Shown here: piece by piece, positions 32,975-42,480 of the stretch
Numbering within the stretch: the first letter of the stretch is position 1
Layout: every line of letters begins with the position of its first letter
Assembly: GCA_017303335.1 (NCBI GenBank)
Contig: JAFLBK010000002.1
Span: forward strand, 62,001 to 126,000
From: Chitinophagales bacterium
Lineage (GTDB): Bacteria; Bacteroidota; Bacteroidia; Chitinophagales; Chitinophagaceae
DNA length: 64,000 bases
Reading direction: 5' to 3'
The notes under the pieces: generated by a model
Database searches by the model: none
Seen by the model: the letters and a program-made list of their open reading frames with translations, nothing else
What the model was told of the DNA's origin: nothing
Position numbers and translations under genes: made by a program

Positions 32975-33958
32975 TTATCGTTTACTTTCAAATTCCTTCG
33001 GTAATTTATTCAATTCTTCCTTGGGCAGCGAGCGGAAGTATTCATACGTGATCTTCAGTCCTTCCGATCTTGAAACTTTTGGCTCCCAGCCCAGAAGTTG
33101 CTTCGCCCGGGTAATGTCGGGCCTGCGTTGTTTCGGATCATCGGTAGGCAATGGTTTGTATACGATCTGCTGTTTGGTACCGGTGAGCTTGATGATCTCT
33201 TCGGCAAAATCCTTCAATGAAATCTCATCGGGGTTGCCGATGTTCACCGGGAACGCGTAGTCGCTCATCAGCAGGCGGTAAATACCTTCCACCAGGTCGT
33301 CTACATAACAAAAGCTGCGTGTTTGCGAGCCGTCGCCGAAAACGGTGAGGTCTTCGCCGCGGAGCGCCTGGCCGATGAAGGCCGGCAGGGCCCGCCCGTC
33401 GTTGAGCCGCATGCGCGGGCCGTATGTATTGAATATGCGTACGATCCTTGTTTCTACCTGGTGAAATGTGTGATACGCCATGGTCATCGCTTCCTGGAAG
33501 CGTTTGGCCTCGTCGTACACCCCCCGTGGGCCAACCGGGTTTACATTACCCCAGTATTCTTCGTTCTGCGGGTGTACCATCGGGTCGCCGTATACTTCGC
33601 TGGTGGAAGCTACGAGTATCCTGGCTTTCTTGGCCAGCGCCAGTCCGAGGCAGTTGTGTGTGCCCAGCGAACCTACTTTCAGCGTTTGTATCGGGATCTT
33701 GAGGTAGTCGATCGGACTGGCCGGTGAAGCGAAATGCAATATATAATCCAGGGGGCCGGTTACGTGAATGAATTTCGAAACATCGTGGTGGTAGAATTCG
33801 AATTCCGGTAATTTGAAAAGGTGTTCGATATTCTTCAGGTCGCCGGTAATGAGATTGTCCATTCCGATGACATGATAGCCTTCCCGGATGAATCGGTCGC
33901 ACAGGTGGGAACCGAGGAATCCGGCGGCGCCGGTGATTAAAACTCTTTTTGCTGCCAC
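32975..33958 (-). CDS. UDP-glucuronate decarboxylase (UDP-xylose synthase)
   Basis: This 327-residue SDR converts UDP-glucuronate to UDP-xylose. It shows [40 protein letters not shown] split over the active-site lid, [26 protein letters not shown] (Tyr-x3-Lys), and [21 protein letters not shown], all UXS signatures. It follows ugd by 16 bases; ugd makes its substrate, so the two steps are coupled. The product may enter LPS or capsule sugars. Confidence 0.93.
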   Translation of the reverse strand: MAAKRVLITGAAGFLGSHLCDRFIREGYHVIGMDNLITGDLKNIEHLFKLPEFEFYHHDVSKFIHVTGPLDYILHFASPASPIDYLKIPIQTLKVGSLGTHNCLGLALAKKARILVASTSEVYGDPMVHPQNEEYWGNVNPVGPRGVYDEAKRFQEAMTMAYHTFHQVETRIVRIFNTYGPRMRLNDGRALPAFIGQALRGEDLTVFGDGSQTRSFCYVDDLVEGIYRLLMSDYAFPVNIGNPDEISLKDFAEEIIKLTGTKQQIVYKPLPTDDPKQRRPDITRAKQLLGWEPKVSRSEGLKITYEYFRSLPKEELNKLPKEFESKR

Positions 33959-33974
33959 GTGTATACTTCTTGGT

Positions 33975-35297
33975 TTATTGGTTTACCTGTTTAATGGGAC
34001 GGCGGCCCACGCTTTCGTAGTGAAAGCCCAGTTCTTCCATCTTCTGCAGATCGAAGAGGTTTCTTCCGTCGAAAATAACTTTATTTTTCAGCAGGCGGAC
34101 GATGTTATCGAAATCCGGCGTGCGGAATTCACTCCATTCGGTGGCGATCACGAGAGCGTCCGCGTCCTGGAGTGCGTCGTATTGACGTTCGGCGAATTCA
34201 ACCTGGTTTCCAACCTGCGCTTTCACGTTCGGCATGGCTTCGGGATCGTAGGCACAGATGTGCACGCCTTCGGCTACCAGTTCCTTGATGATGGTGAGGG
34301 CCGGCGCTTCGCGGATATCATCGGTATTCGGCTTGAAGGAAAGTCCCCACAAAGCCATTCTCTTTCCTTTCAGGTTGTTGTTGAAATAGGCTTTTATTTT
34401 CGGGATGAGGTGCGTTTTCTGTTTTTCGTTCACATCCATCACCGCGTCGAGGATACGAAAATCGTATTGCGCTTCCCGGGCCGACTTAGACAAGGCCTGT
34501 ACATCTTTGGGGAAACAGCTTCCGCCGTAACCGATGCCCGGGAAGAGAAAACGTTTGCCGATGCGTTCGTCGCTGCCGATACCCTTGCGCACCATGTCCA
34601 CGTCGGCGCCCAGGCGTTCGCAGAGCTGGGCCACTTCGTTCATGAAGGTGATCTTCATGGCGAGGAAGGAATTGGCGGCGTACTTGGTGAGTTCGGCGCT
34701 GCGTTCATCCATGTATAAGATGGGGTTTCCCTGGCGAACGAAGGGAACGTAGAGTTCGTTCATTATTTTCTTGGCTCTTTCGGAACCGGTGCCGATGACC
34801 ACGCGGTCGGGTTTCATGAAGTCGTCGACAGCCACGCCTTCCCGCAGGAATTCGGGGTTCGATACCACGTCAAAATCCACCTTGGCGTTTTTCGCGATGG
34901 CGGCATGTACTTTTTCGGCCGTACCCACGGGTACGGTGCTCTTATCAACGATCACCACGTATTCGGTGATCAGTTTCCCGAGGTCACCGGCCACACCCAG
35001 GATGTATTTGAGATCGGCGCTGCCGTCTTCGCCCGGGGGCGTGGGCAGGGCCAGGAAAATGATGCGGGCCCCTTCGATGCCTTCTTTCAGGGACGTGGTG
35101 AAATGCAATCTTCCTTCTTTCTGATTGCGGATGAATATTTTTTCGAGGCCGGGCTCGTAGATGGTGATTTCGCCCTTGGAAAGTTTCTCCACTTTTGCCT
35201 GGTCGATGTCTACGCAGGTAACATTGTTTCCCGTTTCGGCAAAGCATGTACCGGTAACCAATCCTACATAACCGGTTCCTACAACTGCAATTTTCAT
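33975..35297 (-). CDS. ugd: UDP-glucose 6-dehydrogenase
   Basis: This 440-residue enzyme makes UDP-glucuronate. It starts [21 protein letters not shown] split, at 35297; the open frame begins four codons earlier inside a REP-like element. It has [49 protein letters not shown] and [18 protein letters not shown] with the catalytic Cys. The last codons (KQVNQ) are encoded by a TTTATTGG-type simple repeat at 33966-33994, so the C terminus may have been replaced by repeat sequence. Confidence 0.95.
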   Translation of the reverse strand: MKIAVVGTGYVGLVTGTCFAETGNNVTCVDIDQAKVEKLSKGEITIYEPGLEKIFIRNQKEGRLHFTTSLKEGIEGARIIFLALPTPPGEDGSADLKYILGVAGDLGKLITEYVVIVDKSTVPVGTAEKVHAAIAKNAKVDFDVVSNPEFLREGVAVDDFMKPDRVVIGTGSERAKKIMNELYVPFVRQGNPILYMDERSAELTKYAANSFLAMKITFMNEVAQLCERLGADVDMVRKGIGSDERIGKRFLFPGIGYGGSCFPKDVQALSKSAREAQYDFRILDAVMDVNEKQKTHLIPKIKAYFNNNLKGKRMALWGLSFKPNTDDIREAPALTIIKELVAEGVHICAYDPEAMPNVKAQVGNQVEFAERQYDALQDADALVIATEWSEFRTPDFDNIVRLLKNKVIFDGRNLFDLQKMEELGFHYESVGRRPIKQVNQ

Positions 35298-35300
35298 ATT

Positions 35301-35328
35301 TGCCCCCAACCCCTAAAGGGGGGTTAAG
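35301..35328. repeat. REP-like palindrome between degT-like and ugd genes
   Basis: TGCCCCCAACCCCTAAAGGG and following GGGTTAAG is the third copy of the C-rich/G-rich element in this operon. It occupies most of the spacer in front of ugd. Confidence 0.8.
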
Positions 35329-35350
35329 CCTTTTTAAGATGATGAATACG

Positions 35351-36487
35351 TTATCTGTTTACAAACTCAAGCACCTTGCTCACGATGAAGTTTTGCTGCT
35401 CTTCATCCAGTTCGGTGTGGATGGGCAGTGAAATAACCCGTTCTGTGAGCCAGTCTGTCAATGGGAGATCGTAGCTGCTTCCGCCAAAGGCATCAAACAT
35501 TTTCTGCCGGTGGGCAGGTACGGGGTAATAGATCATGTTGGGCACCCCCTGTTCAGTTAGGTATTGGCTTAGTCCGTCCCGGTCAACTCCATTCAAAATC
35601 AACGTATACTGGTGAAATACGTGTTTATTATTGCCCTCTCTAAACGGAATAGTGATGCTTTTATTTTCCGCGAAAGCCTTATCGTAGAAATCGGCGGCTT
35701 TGCGGCGTGCGGCGATGTATTCGTCGAGGTGTTTCAGTTTGATATCCAGTATGGCAGCCTGCATGGCATCCAGCCTGGAATTGCAGCCTACCACGTCGTG
35801 GTAGTAACGCTTGCTTTGTCCGTGCGAAGCGATCATGCGCAGTTTGGCGGCCAGTTCGTCGTTGTCGGTAAACATGGCGCCACCGTCGCCGAAGGCCCCC
35901 AGGTTTTTGGAAGGGTAGAAAGAGGTACAGCCGATATGCCCGATGGAACCGGTCTTTTTCACCGTACCATTGCTGAAGGTATAGTCGCAGCCGATGGCCT
36001 GGGCATTGTCTTCGATCACATAGAGGTTGTGCCTGGCGGCGATGGACATGATCGTTTCCATGTCGGCCGCATGGCCATATAAGTGAACCGGAACGATGGC
36101 CCTGGTTTTCGGGGTGATTGCTTTTTCGAGTGAGGCCGGGTCGATGCAGAAAGTCCGTTTGTCGACTTCCACAAAAACAGGCTTGATCCGGAGTAAGCCC
36201 GCTACTTCCACGGTGGCGATATAGGTAAACGACGGAACGATCACTTCGTCGCCGGGTTCCAGGCCAAGGGCCATCATGGCGATCTGGAGGGCGTCGGTTC
36301 CGTTGGCACAGGGAATACAATGCTTGCTTCCGTTGTACCGGGCCAGGTTTTCGGCAAAGGTATTTACCACGTTTCCACCGATGAACATCGAACTTTCCAT
36401 CACTTCCAAAACAGCAGCGTCCACCTCTTTTTTGATCTTCTGGTACTGTGTTTTGGTATCCACCATTTGCAGGGGTCTCATACGCAT
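35351..36487 (-). CDS. DegT/DnrJ/EryC1/StrS sugar aminotransferase
   Basis: This 378-residue PLP enzyme transfers an amino group to a keto sugar nucleotide. It has KHCIPCANGTDALQIAMMA, GDEVIVPSFTYIATVE, VHLYGHAADMETIM, IEDNAQAIGCDY, and TSFYPSKNLGAFGDGGAMFT with the PLP lysine. It is the first gene of the sugar operon. WbpE (UDP-2,3-diamino uronate route) is a reasonable guess because a UDP-HexNAc dehydrogenase is downstream; the substrate cannot be read from motifs. The protein begins MRMRPLQMVD; Met8 is an alternative start. Confidence 0.9.
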   Translation of the reverse strand: MRMRPLQMVDTKTQYQKIKKEVDAAVLEVMESSMFIGGNVVNTFAENLARYNGSKHCIPCANGTDALQIAMMALGLEPGDEVIVPSFTYIATVEVAGLLRIKPVFVEVDKRTFCIDPASLEKAITPKTRAIVPVHLYGHAADMETIMSIAARHNLYVIEDNAQAIGCDYTFSNGTVKKTGSIGHIGCTSFYPSKNLGAFGDGGAMFTDNDELAAKLRMIASHGQSKRYYHDVVGCNSRLDAMQAAILDIKLKHLDEYIAARRKAADFYDKAFAENKSITIPFREGNNKHVFHQYTLILNGVDRDGLSQYLTEQGVPNMIYYPVPAHRQKMFDAFGGSSYDLPLTDWLTERVISLPIHTELDEEQQNFIVSKVLEFVNR

Positions 36488-36501
36488 GAATTTTATGGGC
36501 G

Positions 36502-36509
36502 CAAAGATA
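36502..36509 (-). promoter_or_regulatory. TAnnTTTG promoter box of the sugar operon
   Basis: On the minus strand this reads TATCTTTG, 14 bases before the degT-like ATG at 36487. It is likely the promoter of the seven-gene operon. Confidence 0.55.
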
Positions 36510-36546
36510 AGGATTGCAGTACGAATGAAGAATTTATACTATGCAC

Positions 36547-36578
36547 TTGCCCCGATTAAAAAATTGCCGTTAGATTTG
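36547..36578 (+). promoter_or_regulatory. Bacteroidota-type promoter of waaA
   Basis: TTG at 36547-36549, 21 bases, then TAGATTTG at 36571-36578, with ATG at 36589. Both elements and spacing fit the TTG-N19-23-TAnnTTTG pattern. Confidence 0.65.
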
Positions 36579-36588
36579 TTGAAATTCG

Positions 36589-37911
36589 ATGGTGAGCAAG
36601 CTGTTATACGATCTGTTCCTGGTACTGTATGGTACCGGAATCCGGGTAAGTTCCTGGTGGAATCCGAAGGCCCGGAAATGGCTGAATGGGCGCAAGAATA
36701 TCATGGACTCGATCCATGTCGAACTTCAAACTTCACACGTTAAGCCTCAAACTGTCTGGATGCACTGTGCCAGCCTGGGGGAGTTTGAACAGGGGCGTCC
36801 CTTGCTGGAAGAATTAAAAATTAAGAATGCAGCATTAAAGATTGTCCTTACTTTTTTTTCGCCGAGTGGTTATGAGGTCATGAAGGATTATAAAGGGGCC
36901 GATCATGTGTTTTACCTGCCGATGGATTCGCCCGCGAACGCCGCTCGCTTCCTGGATATTGTAAATCCATCGCTGGTTCTTTGGGTGAAATACGAATACT
37001 GGTTCTATTACCTCGATGAGATCCGGAAGCGGGGCATACCGGCACTGCTGGTGTCGGGCATATTCCGGAACGGCCAGCCTTTCTTTAAACCGTACGGAGC
37101 CTTGTGGCGCCGGATGCTGCAATCCTTCGGGCATTTCTTTGTACAGAACGAAGAATCGGTCCGGCTGCTGCGTTCGATCGGTATTACCGGCAATGTAAGC
37201 ATCAGCGGCGATACACGCTTCGACCGGGTGATCGCGATTGCCGAAGCTTTCCAGCCTGTAGCGCATATCAGTGAATTCTGTGGAAACGGCACCGTCATCG
37301 TGGCCGGGAGTACCTGGGAAGAGGATGAGATCGAACTGCTGCATTTTGTAAAGCAGCACCCGGAGATCCGCTTCATCATCGCCCCGCACGAGATCGACGC
37401 CGGGAACTTAAAGGATGTAAAGAAAACATTCCCCCATTCCCTGTTTTACTCGGAACTGCAAATGGCAGAATTCCGTCCATCTCCCGGAGAAGAATCCCAA
37501 CCCGCAACCTCAAACCTCAAACCCCAAACCTCAGATCCCAACATCCTCATCATTGACAATATCGGTATGCTGTCGCGTTTGTACCGGTACGCTGCGATCG
37601 CTTATGTGGGCGGTGGCTTTGGAGAGGATGGCGTGCATAATGTGCTGGAGGCGGCGGTATACGGCAAGCCGGTTGTCTTTGGCCCGGTCTACGATAAATA
37701 CATTGAAGCGGCCGCACTGGTAGAGGCGGGGGGCGGCATCAGCGCTGATGGTCCGCTCAAACTCGAGGCGATCCTGGAAAACCTGTTACAGAACGAAGCG
37801 GAACTCGAAAAGAAAGGGCGCTCAGCCCGTGACTACGTATACGCGAATGGCGGCGCTTCCCGCCGGATCGTGGCGTATATTCAGGAAAAACGTCTCTTGA
37901 CAAGCCGGTAG
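36589..37911 (+). CDS. waaA: 3-deoxy-D-manno-octulosonic acid (Kdo) transferase
   Basis: This 440-residue GT30 glycosyltransferase adds Kdo to lipid A at the inner membrane. It has MHCASLGEFEQGRPL, WVKYEYWFYYLDEI, NEESVRLLRSIGI, SGDTRFDRV, VIVAGSTWEEDEIE, APHEIDAGNL and YVGGGFGEDGVHNVLEAAVYG. Three stretches look like intergenic repeats translated in frame: residues ~44-56, ~74-84 and ~303-318. The last replaces part of the loop before the GGGFG motif. The enzyme otherwise looks intact. Its end overlaps the convergent gene at 37881 by 31 bases. Confidence 0.93.
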   Translation: MVSKLLYDLFLVLYGTGIRVSSWWNPKARKWLNGRKNIMDSIHVELQTSHVKPQTVWMHCASLGEFEQGRPLLEELKIKNAALKIVLTFFSPSGYEVMKDYKGADHVFYLPMDSPANAARFLDIVNPSLVLWVKYEYWFYYLDEIRKRGIPALLVSGIFRNGQPFFKPYGALWRRMLQSFGHFFVQNEESVRLLRSIGITGNVSISGDTRFDRVIAIAEAFQPVAHISEFCGNGTVIVAGSTWEEDEIELLHFVKQHPEIRFIIAPHEIDAGNLKDVKKTFPHSLFYSELQMAEFRPSPGEESQPATSNLKPQTSDPNILIIDNIGMLSRLYRYAAIAYVGGGFGEDGVHNVLEAAVYGKPVVFGPVYDKYIEAAALVEAGGGISADGPLKLEAILENLLQNEAELEKKGRSARDYVYANGGASRRIVAYIQEKRLLTSR

Positions 37912-38630
37912 AACTGCTGTACGATCTCGTTGCTGTCGTTCCAGCCATTCTTAACCTTCAGTTCCCGTTGGATCCAGTATTCGGCTTCGGGAAAGATGGA
38001 GAATCCGTTGATGGTTTTGATGCTGCGTTCATAGGCCGGTTCGTCGCCGCGGAATAATTCATTGATGAAGAGGAAGCGATCGTTCACGCCGATGGCCTTT
38101 CGCAGGTCGCGTACCGGCGCTTCGGTAAGCGTATCGCCCAGGTCGATCTTTGATTGTTTTAGTTTTTCATTCAGCGACGTATTGCCGTGAGCGCTTCCAA
38201 CGGCTTCGTTGATCTCTTTCGGTGCTTCGCTGGTTTCCGGCTGCCTGGCCTGGTGGGTGAGGGTGGGTATGTCTTCTTCGGGCCCGACGACAATTTGCGG
38301 TTTATGCTGCAGGCTGATCTTCTGCATCGCTTCGGCGTTACGCCGGATCTCTTCCAGTTCGGCTTCGATCTCGGCTTCATCCACCTGCAGTACCTCGATC
38401 GTTTTTATTTCCATCTCCACATCATCCGTTACCGGTTTGCTGAGCGGCGGTGCCATCATGCCCGAAACGGTTATCGCAATGTTTGTTTCCGATGCCGCGG
38501 GTGATGCGGAACCCTGCAGCAGGAGCAGTTCGGCCTGCAGCATCTGCACAGTCAGCAGCATCTGCCCGGGCGAAGCATGCTGCGCCAGTTGGTCCTGTAA
38601 TTTTTTCAGGAGTGTTTCCACTCTTTCCAT
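37881..38630 (-). CDS. conserved Bacteroidota hypothetical protein
   Basis: This 249-residue protein has no signal peptide. The N-terminal half is low-complexity, with a possible coiled coil and acidic stretch (EIEAELEEIRRNAEAM, about residues 83-98). The C-terminal ~80 residues are well-formed helices (DLRKAIGVNDRFLFINELFRG; SIFPEAEYWIQREL). That C-terminal part looks like a conserved unknown domain of the phylum. It overlaps waaA tail to tail and is divergent from tdk. No function is proposed. Confidence 0.75.
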   Translation of the reverse strand: MERVETLLKKLQDQLAQHASPGQMLLTVQMLQAELLLLQGSASPAASETNIAITVSGMMAPPLSKPVTDDVEMEIKTIEVLQVDEAEIEAELEEIRRNAEAMQKISLQHKPQIVVGPEEDIPTLTHQARQPETSEAPKEINEAVGSAHGNTSLNEKLKQSKIDLGDTLTEAPVRDLRKAIGVNDRFLFINELFRGDEPAYERSIKTINGFSIFPEAEYWIQRELKVKNGWNDSNEIVQQFYRLVKRRFS

Positions 38631-38728
38631 GATAATTAATATACTTTTGATGCCCGGTTTCGGAAGGCCGTGTATTTACTGCATTGCGGTCCCCAAGTTA
38701 CAAACAGATTTTTAAAATTTATACCTAA

Positions 38729-39298
38729 ATGTTCATTGAACCGAGTTTAAAAGGCGAGCGGCGGGGATGGATCGAAGTGATCTGCGGCAGCATGTTCAGC
38801 GGGAAAACAGAGGAACTGATCCGCCGGCTGAAGCGGGTAAAGATCGCCAACCTCAAAGTGGAGATATTCAAACCCGCGATCGATGTGCGGTACGACCAGG
38901 AGAAGATCGTGAGCCACGATACCAACGCCATCCATTCCACACCGGTCGATAATTCGCAAACCATTTTATTGCTGGCGCAGGATGTGGATGTGGTGGGCAT
39001 TGATGAAGCCCAGTTCTTCGACGACCAGGTGAGCGTGGTATGCGAACAGCTGGCCATGCGGGGGATACGGGTGATCGTTGCCGGACTGGATATGGACTAC
39101 CTGGGCAACCCGTTCGGGCAGATGCCCAACCTGCTCGCCAAGGCCGATTACATCACCAAACTGCATGCGATCTGCCAGGTATGCGGCAATATCGCCAACG
39201 TGAGTTACCGGAAGATCAATGAAGGAGGCCAGGTATTGCTCGGTGAAAAGGATGTATACGAGCCCCGCTGCCGGATCTGCGCTCAATTAAAGGATTGA
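38729..39298 (+). CDS. tdk: thymidine kinase
   Basis: This 189-residue type II thymidine kinase salvages thymidine to dTMP. It has the P-loop [16 protein letters not shown], the DEAQFFDD Walker B-like motif, and [18 protein letters not shown]. Zinc ligands are CQVCG and CRIC. The length is normal. Its stop overlaps a TTG codon of the ccmB frame, so tdk and ccmB are probably cotranscribed. Confidence 0.96.
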   Translation: MFIEPSLKGERRGWIEVICGSMFSGKTEELIRRLKRVKIANLKVEIFKPAIDVRYDQEKIVSHDTNAIHSTPVDNSQTILLLAQDVDVVGIDEAQFFDDQVSVVCEQLAMRGIRVIVAGLDMDYLGNPFGQMPNLLAKADYITKLHAICQVCGNIANVSYRKINEGGQVLLGEKDVYEPRCRICAQLKD

Positions 39299-39321
39299 TC
39301 ATACGCATTGCACCCAGCACC

Positions 39322-39978
39322 ATGATGAAACGTGTTTTTGCTTTATTGGGAAAAGACATACTGCTTGAATTCAGGCAAAAGCATACATTTTATGGTATCC
39401 TGCTTTACATCGCTTCCACCATCTTTGTGCTGTATCTCTCCCTGGATAAAACCGATGCCGCTGTATGGAACGGATTGTTCTGGGTGATACAATTATTCAT
39501 TTGCGTAAACGCGGTGGCCAAGAGTTTTTTGCAGGAGAGCAGGGGACGGATGCTTTATTTTTATTCCATCGCCTCACCGGTCGAGTTCATTCTTGCCAAA
39601 CTGCTCTATAATCTGTTGCTGATGGTGCTGATGAGCCTGATCAGCCTGGCGCTCTTCGCCACCTTCCTCGATAACCCGGTAAGCAATATGCTTCTCTTCA
39701 CGGGCATCGTGGTATTGGGTGGTATGGGTATCAGCATCGTGTTCACCCTCATGAGCGCCATCGCCGCCAAGGCCCAGCAGAACGCCGCCCTGATCGCCAT
39801 ACTGGGTTTCCCGGTTATCCTGCCCCAGTTGATGCTGCTGATGCGCCTGAGCAAGACGGCCTTTGCCGAAGTGTTCAAAGAAGGAGCCCTGCTGCAGATG
39901 ACCGGCCTCATCGCCGGACTGGATGTACTTGTTATCGGCCTGGCGCTCATCCTGTTCCCGTATCTCTGGAAGGAATAA
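39322..39978 (+). CDS. ccmB: heme exporter protein CcmB
   Basis: This is a membrane protein of 218 residues with six predicted transmembrane helices; the frame is open from a TTG at 39295, but ATG 39322 or 39325 gives the usual N terminus MKRVFALLGKDILLEFRQK. FAVLY-like and FLQESRGRMLYFYSIASP segments match CcmB. It works with an ATPase (CcmA, not in the window) in cytochrome c maturation. It lies next to ccmC and ccmD. Confidence 0.9.
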   Translation: MMKRVFALLGKDILLEFRQKHTFYGILLYIASTIFVLYLSLDKTDAAVWNGLFWVIQLFICVNAVAKSFLQESRGRMLYFYSIASPVEFILAKLLYNLLLMVLMSLISLALFATFLDNPVSNMLLFTGIVVLGGMGISIVFTLMSAIAAKAQQNAALIAILGFPVILPQLMLLMRLSKTAFAEVFKEGALLQMTGLIAGLDVLVIGLALILFPYLWKE

Positions 39979-40028
39979 CGGCTTTAAAATATACCGGAAA
40001 CCCGATCGGAAAACTGGAAACTCTCCCC

Positions 40029-40036
40029 TATCTTTG
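40029..40036 (+). promoter_or_regulatory. TAnnTTTG promoter box of ccmC
   Basis: TATCTTTG sits 21 bases before the TTG start of ccmC, in the 78-base gap after ccmB, so ccmC-ccmD may have a promoter of their own. Confidence 0.55.
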
Positions 40037-40056
40037 CCCCCACATTAAATTTTTCT

Positions 40057-40761
40057 TTGTTGAAGAAAAACGGGTGGAAAATATTATCCCTGTTATTATT
40101 GATCTACACCGTAGTGGCAGGTTTCCTGGTGGCGGTGCCCGACCTCCCGATCATCCACCAGTCGATCCGTAACCTGTATTTCCATGTGTGCATGTGGTTC
40201 GGTATGATGATCCTTTTCATCATCAGTTTCGTGTACAGCATCAAATACCTTCGTGGTTTCAAACTCCGCAACGACATCTACGCTTCCAATTTCGCGGCTG
40301 TTGGAACCCTGTTCGGCATGCTGGGTTATATCACCGGCGCCATCTGGGCCAATTATACCTGGCTTACCGATCAGAACCAGTCGCTCGGCAGCGTACTGAA
40401 AGAACCGAAGCTCATCGGGGCTGCCATTGCCTTACTGATCTATGGCGCCTATTTCGTGTTACGGGGTTCTTTTACCGATATGGATAAGAAGGCCCGCGTG
40501 AGCGCTGTATATAATATATTCGCCTTTGCCATGCTCTTTCCCAGCATCTGGATCATTCCCCGGCTGGTGGGAAGCCTGCACCCCGGGGCCCCGGGAAGCG
40601 ATAGCGGTAACCCGGCCCTGAATGCGCAGAAGGACCTGGATGCGGGTATGCGTATGATCTTTTATCCCGCCGTGATCGGCTGGACCCTGCTGGGCGTGTG
40701 GATCGCCACCTTACGGATCCGGATACAATTGCTTAACGATAAAACCTTGCTGAATGACTAA
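40057..40761 (+). CDS. ccmC: CcmC-like heme handling membrane protein
   Basis: This 234-residue protein has six predicted transmembrane helices and starts with TTG (a second TTG is the next codon). Conserved His residues occur in IRNLYFHVCMWFGM and in VGSLHPGAPGS. The Trp-rich heme-binding segment usually read as TW-x2-WW-x-WD is here GAIWANYTWLTDQNQSLG, with only one Trp after ANYT, so the WWD motif is not canonical. It takes part in cytochrome c maturation and is coupled to ccmD by an 8-base overlap. Confidence 0.85.
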   Translation: MLKKNGWKILSLLLLIYTVVAGFLVAVPDLPIIHQSIRNLYFHVCMWFGMMILFIISFVYSIKYLRGFKLRNDIYASNFAAVGTLFGMLGYITGAIWANYTWLTDQNQSLGSVLKEPKLIGAAIALLIYGAYFVLRGSFTDMDKKARVSAVYNIFAFAMLFPSIWIIPRLVGSLHPGAPGSDSGNPALNAQKDLDAGMRMIFYPAVIGWTLLGVWIATLRIRIQLLNDKTLLND

Positions 40762-40969
40762 GTTTATTTCCCGCCTGTTGCTGGTTGTTGCCGCCCTGCT
40801 GGTTACCGTGGTATCGCAGGCGCAGGATAACAACGGATCAACCGATGTAATGCGGAGCAACGGAAAGATATACGTGGTGGTGGCCGTATGCCTCACCATC
40901 CTGCTGGGATTATTCCTCTACGTTTTTTCGATCGATCGCAAGATCAGCAAACTGGAAAAAGAAAAATAA
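40754..40969 (+). CDS. ccmD: CcmD family protein
   Basis: This small protein of 71 residues has an N-terminal hydrophobic segment (FISRLLLVVAALLVTVVS) and a second helix (IYVVVAVCLTILLGLFLYVFS), then a charged tail DRKISKLEKEK. The length, topology and position directly after ccmC fit CcmD, which aids heme transfer to CcmE. The overlap with ccmC is 8 bases. Confidence 0.85.
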   Translation: MTKFISRLLLVVAALLVTVVSQAQDNNGSTDVMRSNGKIYVVVAVCLTILLGLFLYVFSIDRKISKLEKEK

Positions 40970-40982
40970 CAGCCTTCCCGGC

Positions 40983-41005
40983 GGGTAAGCATATTACCCT
41001 TTTTT
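40983..41005 (+). terminator. rho-independent terminator after ccmD
   Basis: Stem GGGTAA/TTACCC (40983-40988, 40994-40999) with six T residues; it ends the ccm unit ahead of gdh. Confidence 0.8.
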
Positions 41006-41038
41006 GAAAATACGATTGCTAAATAAAAATCAAGATTT

Positions 41039-42460
41039 ATGAGCGCTACAAAGCCCTACAGTTTCTTCCAGAGCGTGGAAAGAAGCTTCGACAAAGCCGC
41101 CAAATTGACCAAGTGGGATTTGGGGATCCTGGAACAGATCAAAGCCTGCAACAGTGTTTACCAGATGCGTTTCCCGGTTAAAATGGACGACGGAAGCATC
41201 GAGGTGATCGAAGCTTATCGTGTACAGCATAGTCAGCACAAAACCCCCTGTAAAGGCGGTATCCGTTTCAGCGACGAAGTGAACCAGGATGAAGTAATGG
41301 CTCTCGCCAGCCTGATGACCTATAAATGCGCCATCGTGAATGTGCCCTTCGGTGGCGGTAAAGGCGGTATTAAAATCAACCCCCGCAATTACAGCACCTA
41401 CGAATTGGAAAAGATCACCCGCCGTTATACTTCCGAACTGGTGAAAAAGAATTTCATCGGACCGGGCATCGACGTGCCTGCACCCGATTACGGAACCGGC
41501 GAACGCGAAATGTCGTGGATCGTGGATACCTACGCCTCACTGAAACCCGGTGAGATCGACGCTGCCGGTTGCGTTACCGGTAAGCCGATCACGCAGGGTG
41601 GCGTACGCGGCCGTAAAGAAGCCACCGGCCTCGGTGTATTCTTCGGTATCCGCGAAGTGTGCAACATGGAAGATGTGATGAAGAAGCTGGGACTTAAAAC
41701 AGGTGTTGAAGGTAAAACGGTTGTTGTGCAGGGATTGGGTAATGTGGGTTACCACAGTGCCAAGTTCTTCCGCGAGGGCGGAGCCAAAGTGATCGCCCTG
41801 GCCGAATACGAAGGCGCCATCATGAACCCGAACGGACTGAATGAAGAAGAAGTGTTCCAGCACCGCAAAAAAACCGGCAGCATTCTCAACTTCCCCGGCG
41901 CCACCAACCTGGCCAAGAATACCGATGCCCTCGAACTCGAGTGCGATATCCTGATCCCCGCAGCCCTGGAGAATGTGATCAACGGCGAAAACGCTCCGCG
42001 GGTAAAGGCAAAGATCATCGGCGAAGCGGCCAATGGCCCCTGCACACCCGAAGCGGATGAAGTGTTTGCGCAAAAAGGCATTCTTTGCGTACCGGATATG
42101 TACCTCAACGCCGGCGGTGTAACCGTAAGTTATTTCGAATGGCTGAAGAACCTGAGCCATGTTCGTTACGGACGGATGGAAAAACGTTTCAACGAGAACA
42201 TGAATATGAAGATCATCAACCAGATGGAATCACTCACCGGCAAAACCGTTGGAGCGGAAGAAAAGAAATCGATCGCCCACGGCGCCGATGAACAGGAACT
42301 GGTTCATAGCGGCCTGGAAGAAACCATGATCAGCGCCACCCGCGAGATCATGGAACTCTGGCACAGCAACCCGGATATCCCGGATATGCGTACTGCCGCG
42401 TACGTGAGTGCGATCAATAAGGTAGCTACCAGCTACGTTGAACTGGGTATCTTCCCATAA
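41039..42460 (+). CDS. glutamate dehydrogenase (Glu/Leu/Phe/Val dehydrogenase family)
   Basis: This 473-residue enzyme interconverts glutamate and 2-oxoglutarate plus ammonia. It has CKGGIRFSDEVNQDEVMALA, TYKCAIVNVPFGGGKGGI with the catalytic lysine, PAPDYGTGEREMSW, RGRKEATGLGVFFGIRE, VVQGLGNVGYHSAKFF (dinucleotide loop) and GEAANGPCTPEADEV. The length is slightly above the usual ~450. Cofactor (NAD or NADP) cannot be read. It has its own terminator at 42481-42521. Confidence 0.94.
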   Translation: MSATKPYSFFQSVERSFDKAAKLTKWDLGILEQIKACNSVYQMRFPVKMDDGSIEVIEAYRVQHSQHKTPCKGGIRFSDEVNQDEVMALASLMTYKCAIVNVPFGGGKGGIKINPRNYSTYELEKITRRYTSELVKKNFIGPGIDVPAPDYGTGEREMSWIVDTYASLKPGEIDAAGCVTGKPITQGGVRGRKEATGLGVFFGIREVCNMEDVMKKLGLKTGVEGKTVVVQGLGNVGYHSAKFFREGGAKVIALAEYEGAIMNPNGLNEEEVFQHRKKTGSILNFPGATNLAKNTDALELECDILIPAALENVINGENAPRVKAKIIGEAANGPCTPEADEVFAQKGILCVPDMYLNAGGVTVSYFEWLKNLSHVRYGRMEKRFNENMNMKIINQMESLTGKTVGAEEKKSIAHGADEQELVHSGLEETMISATREIMELWHSNPDIPDMRTAAYVSAINKVATSYVELGIFP

Positions 42461-42480
42461 ACGTAGTGGTTCCGATAACG

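Noticed and set aside
37881..37911. Frameshift at the waaA end
   Set aside because: Both convergent genes look complete; a 31-base tail-to-tail overlap is allowed in compact genomes.
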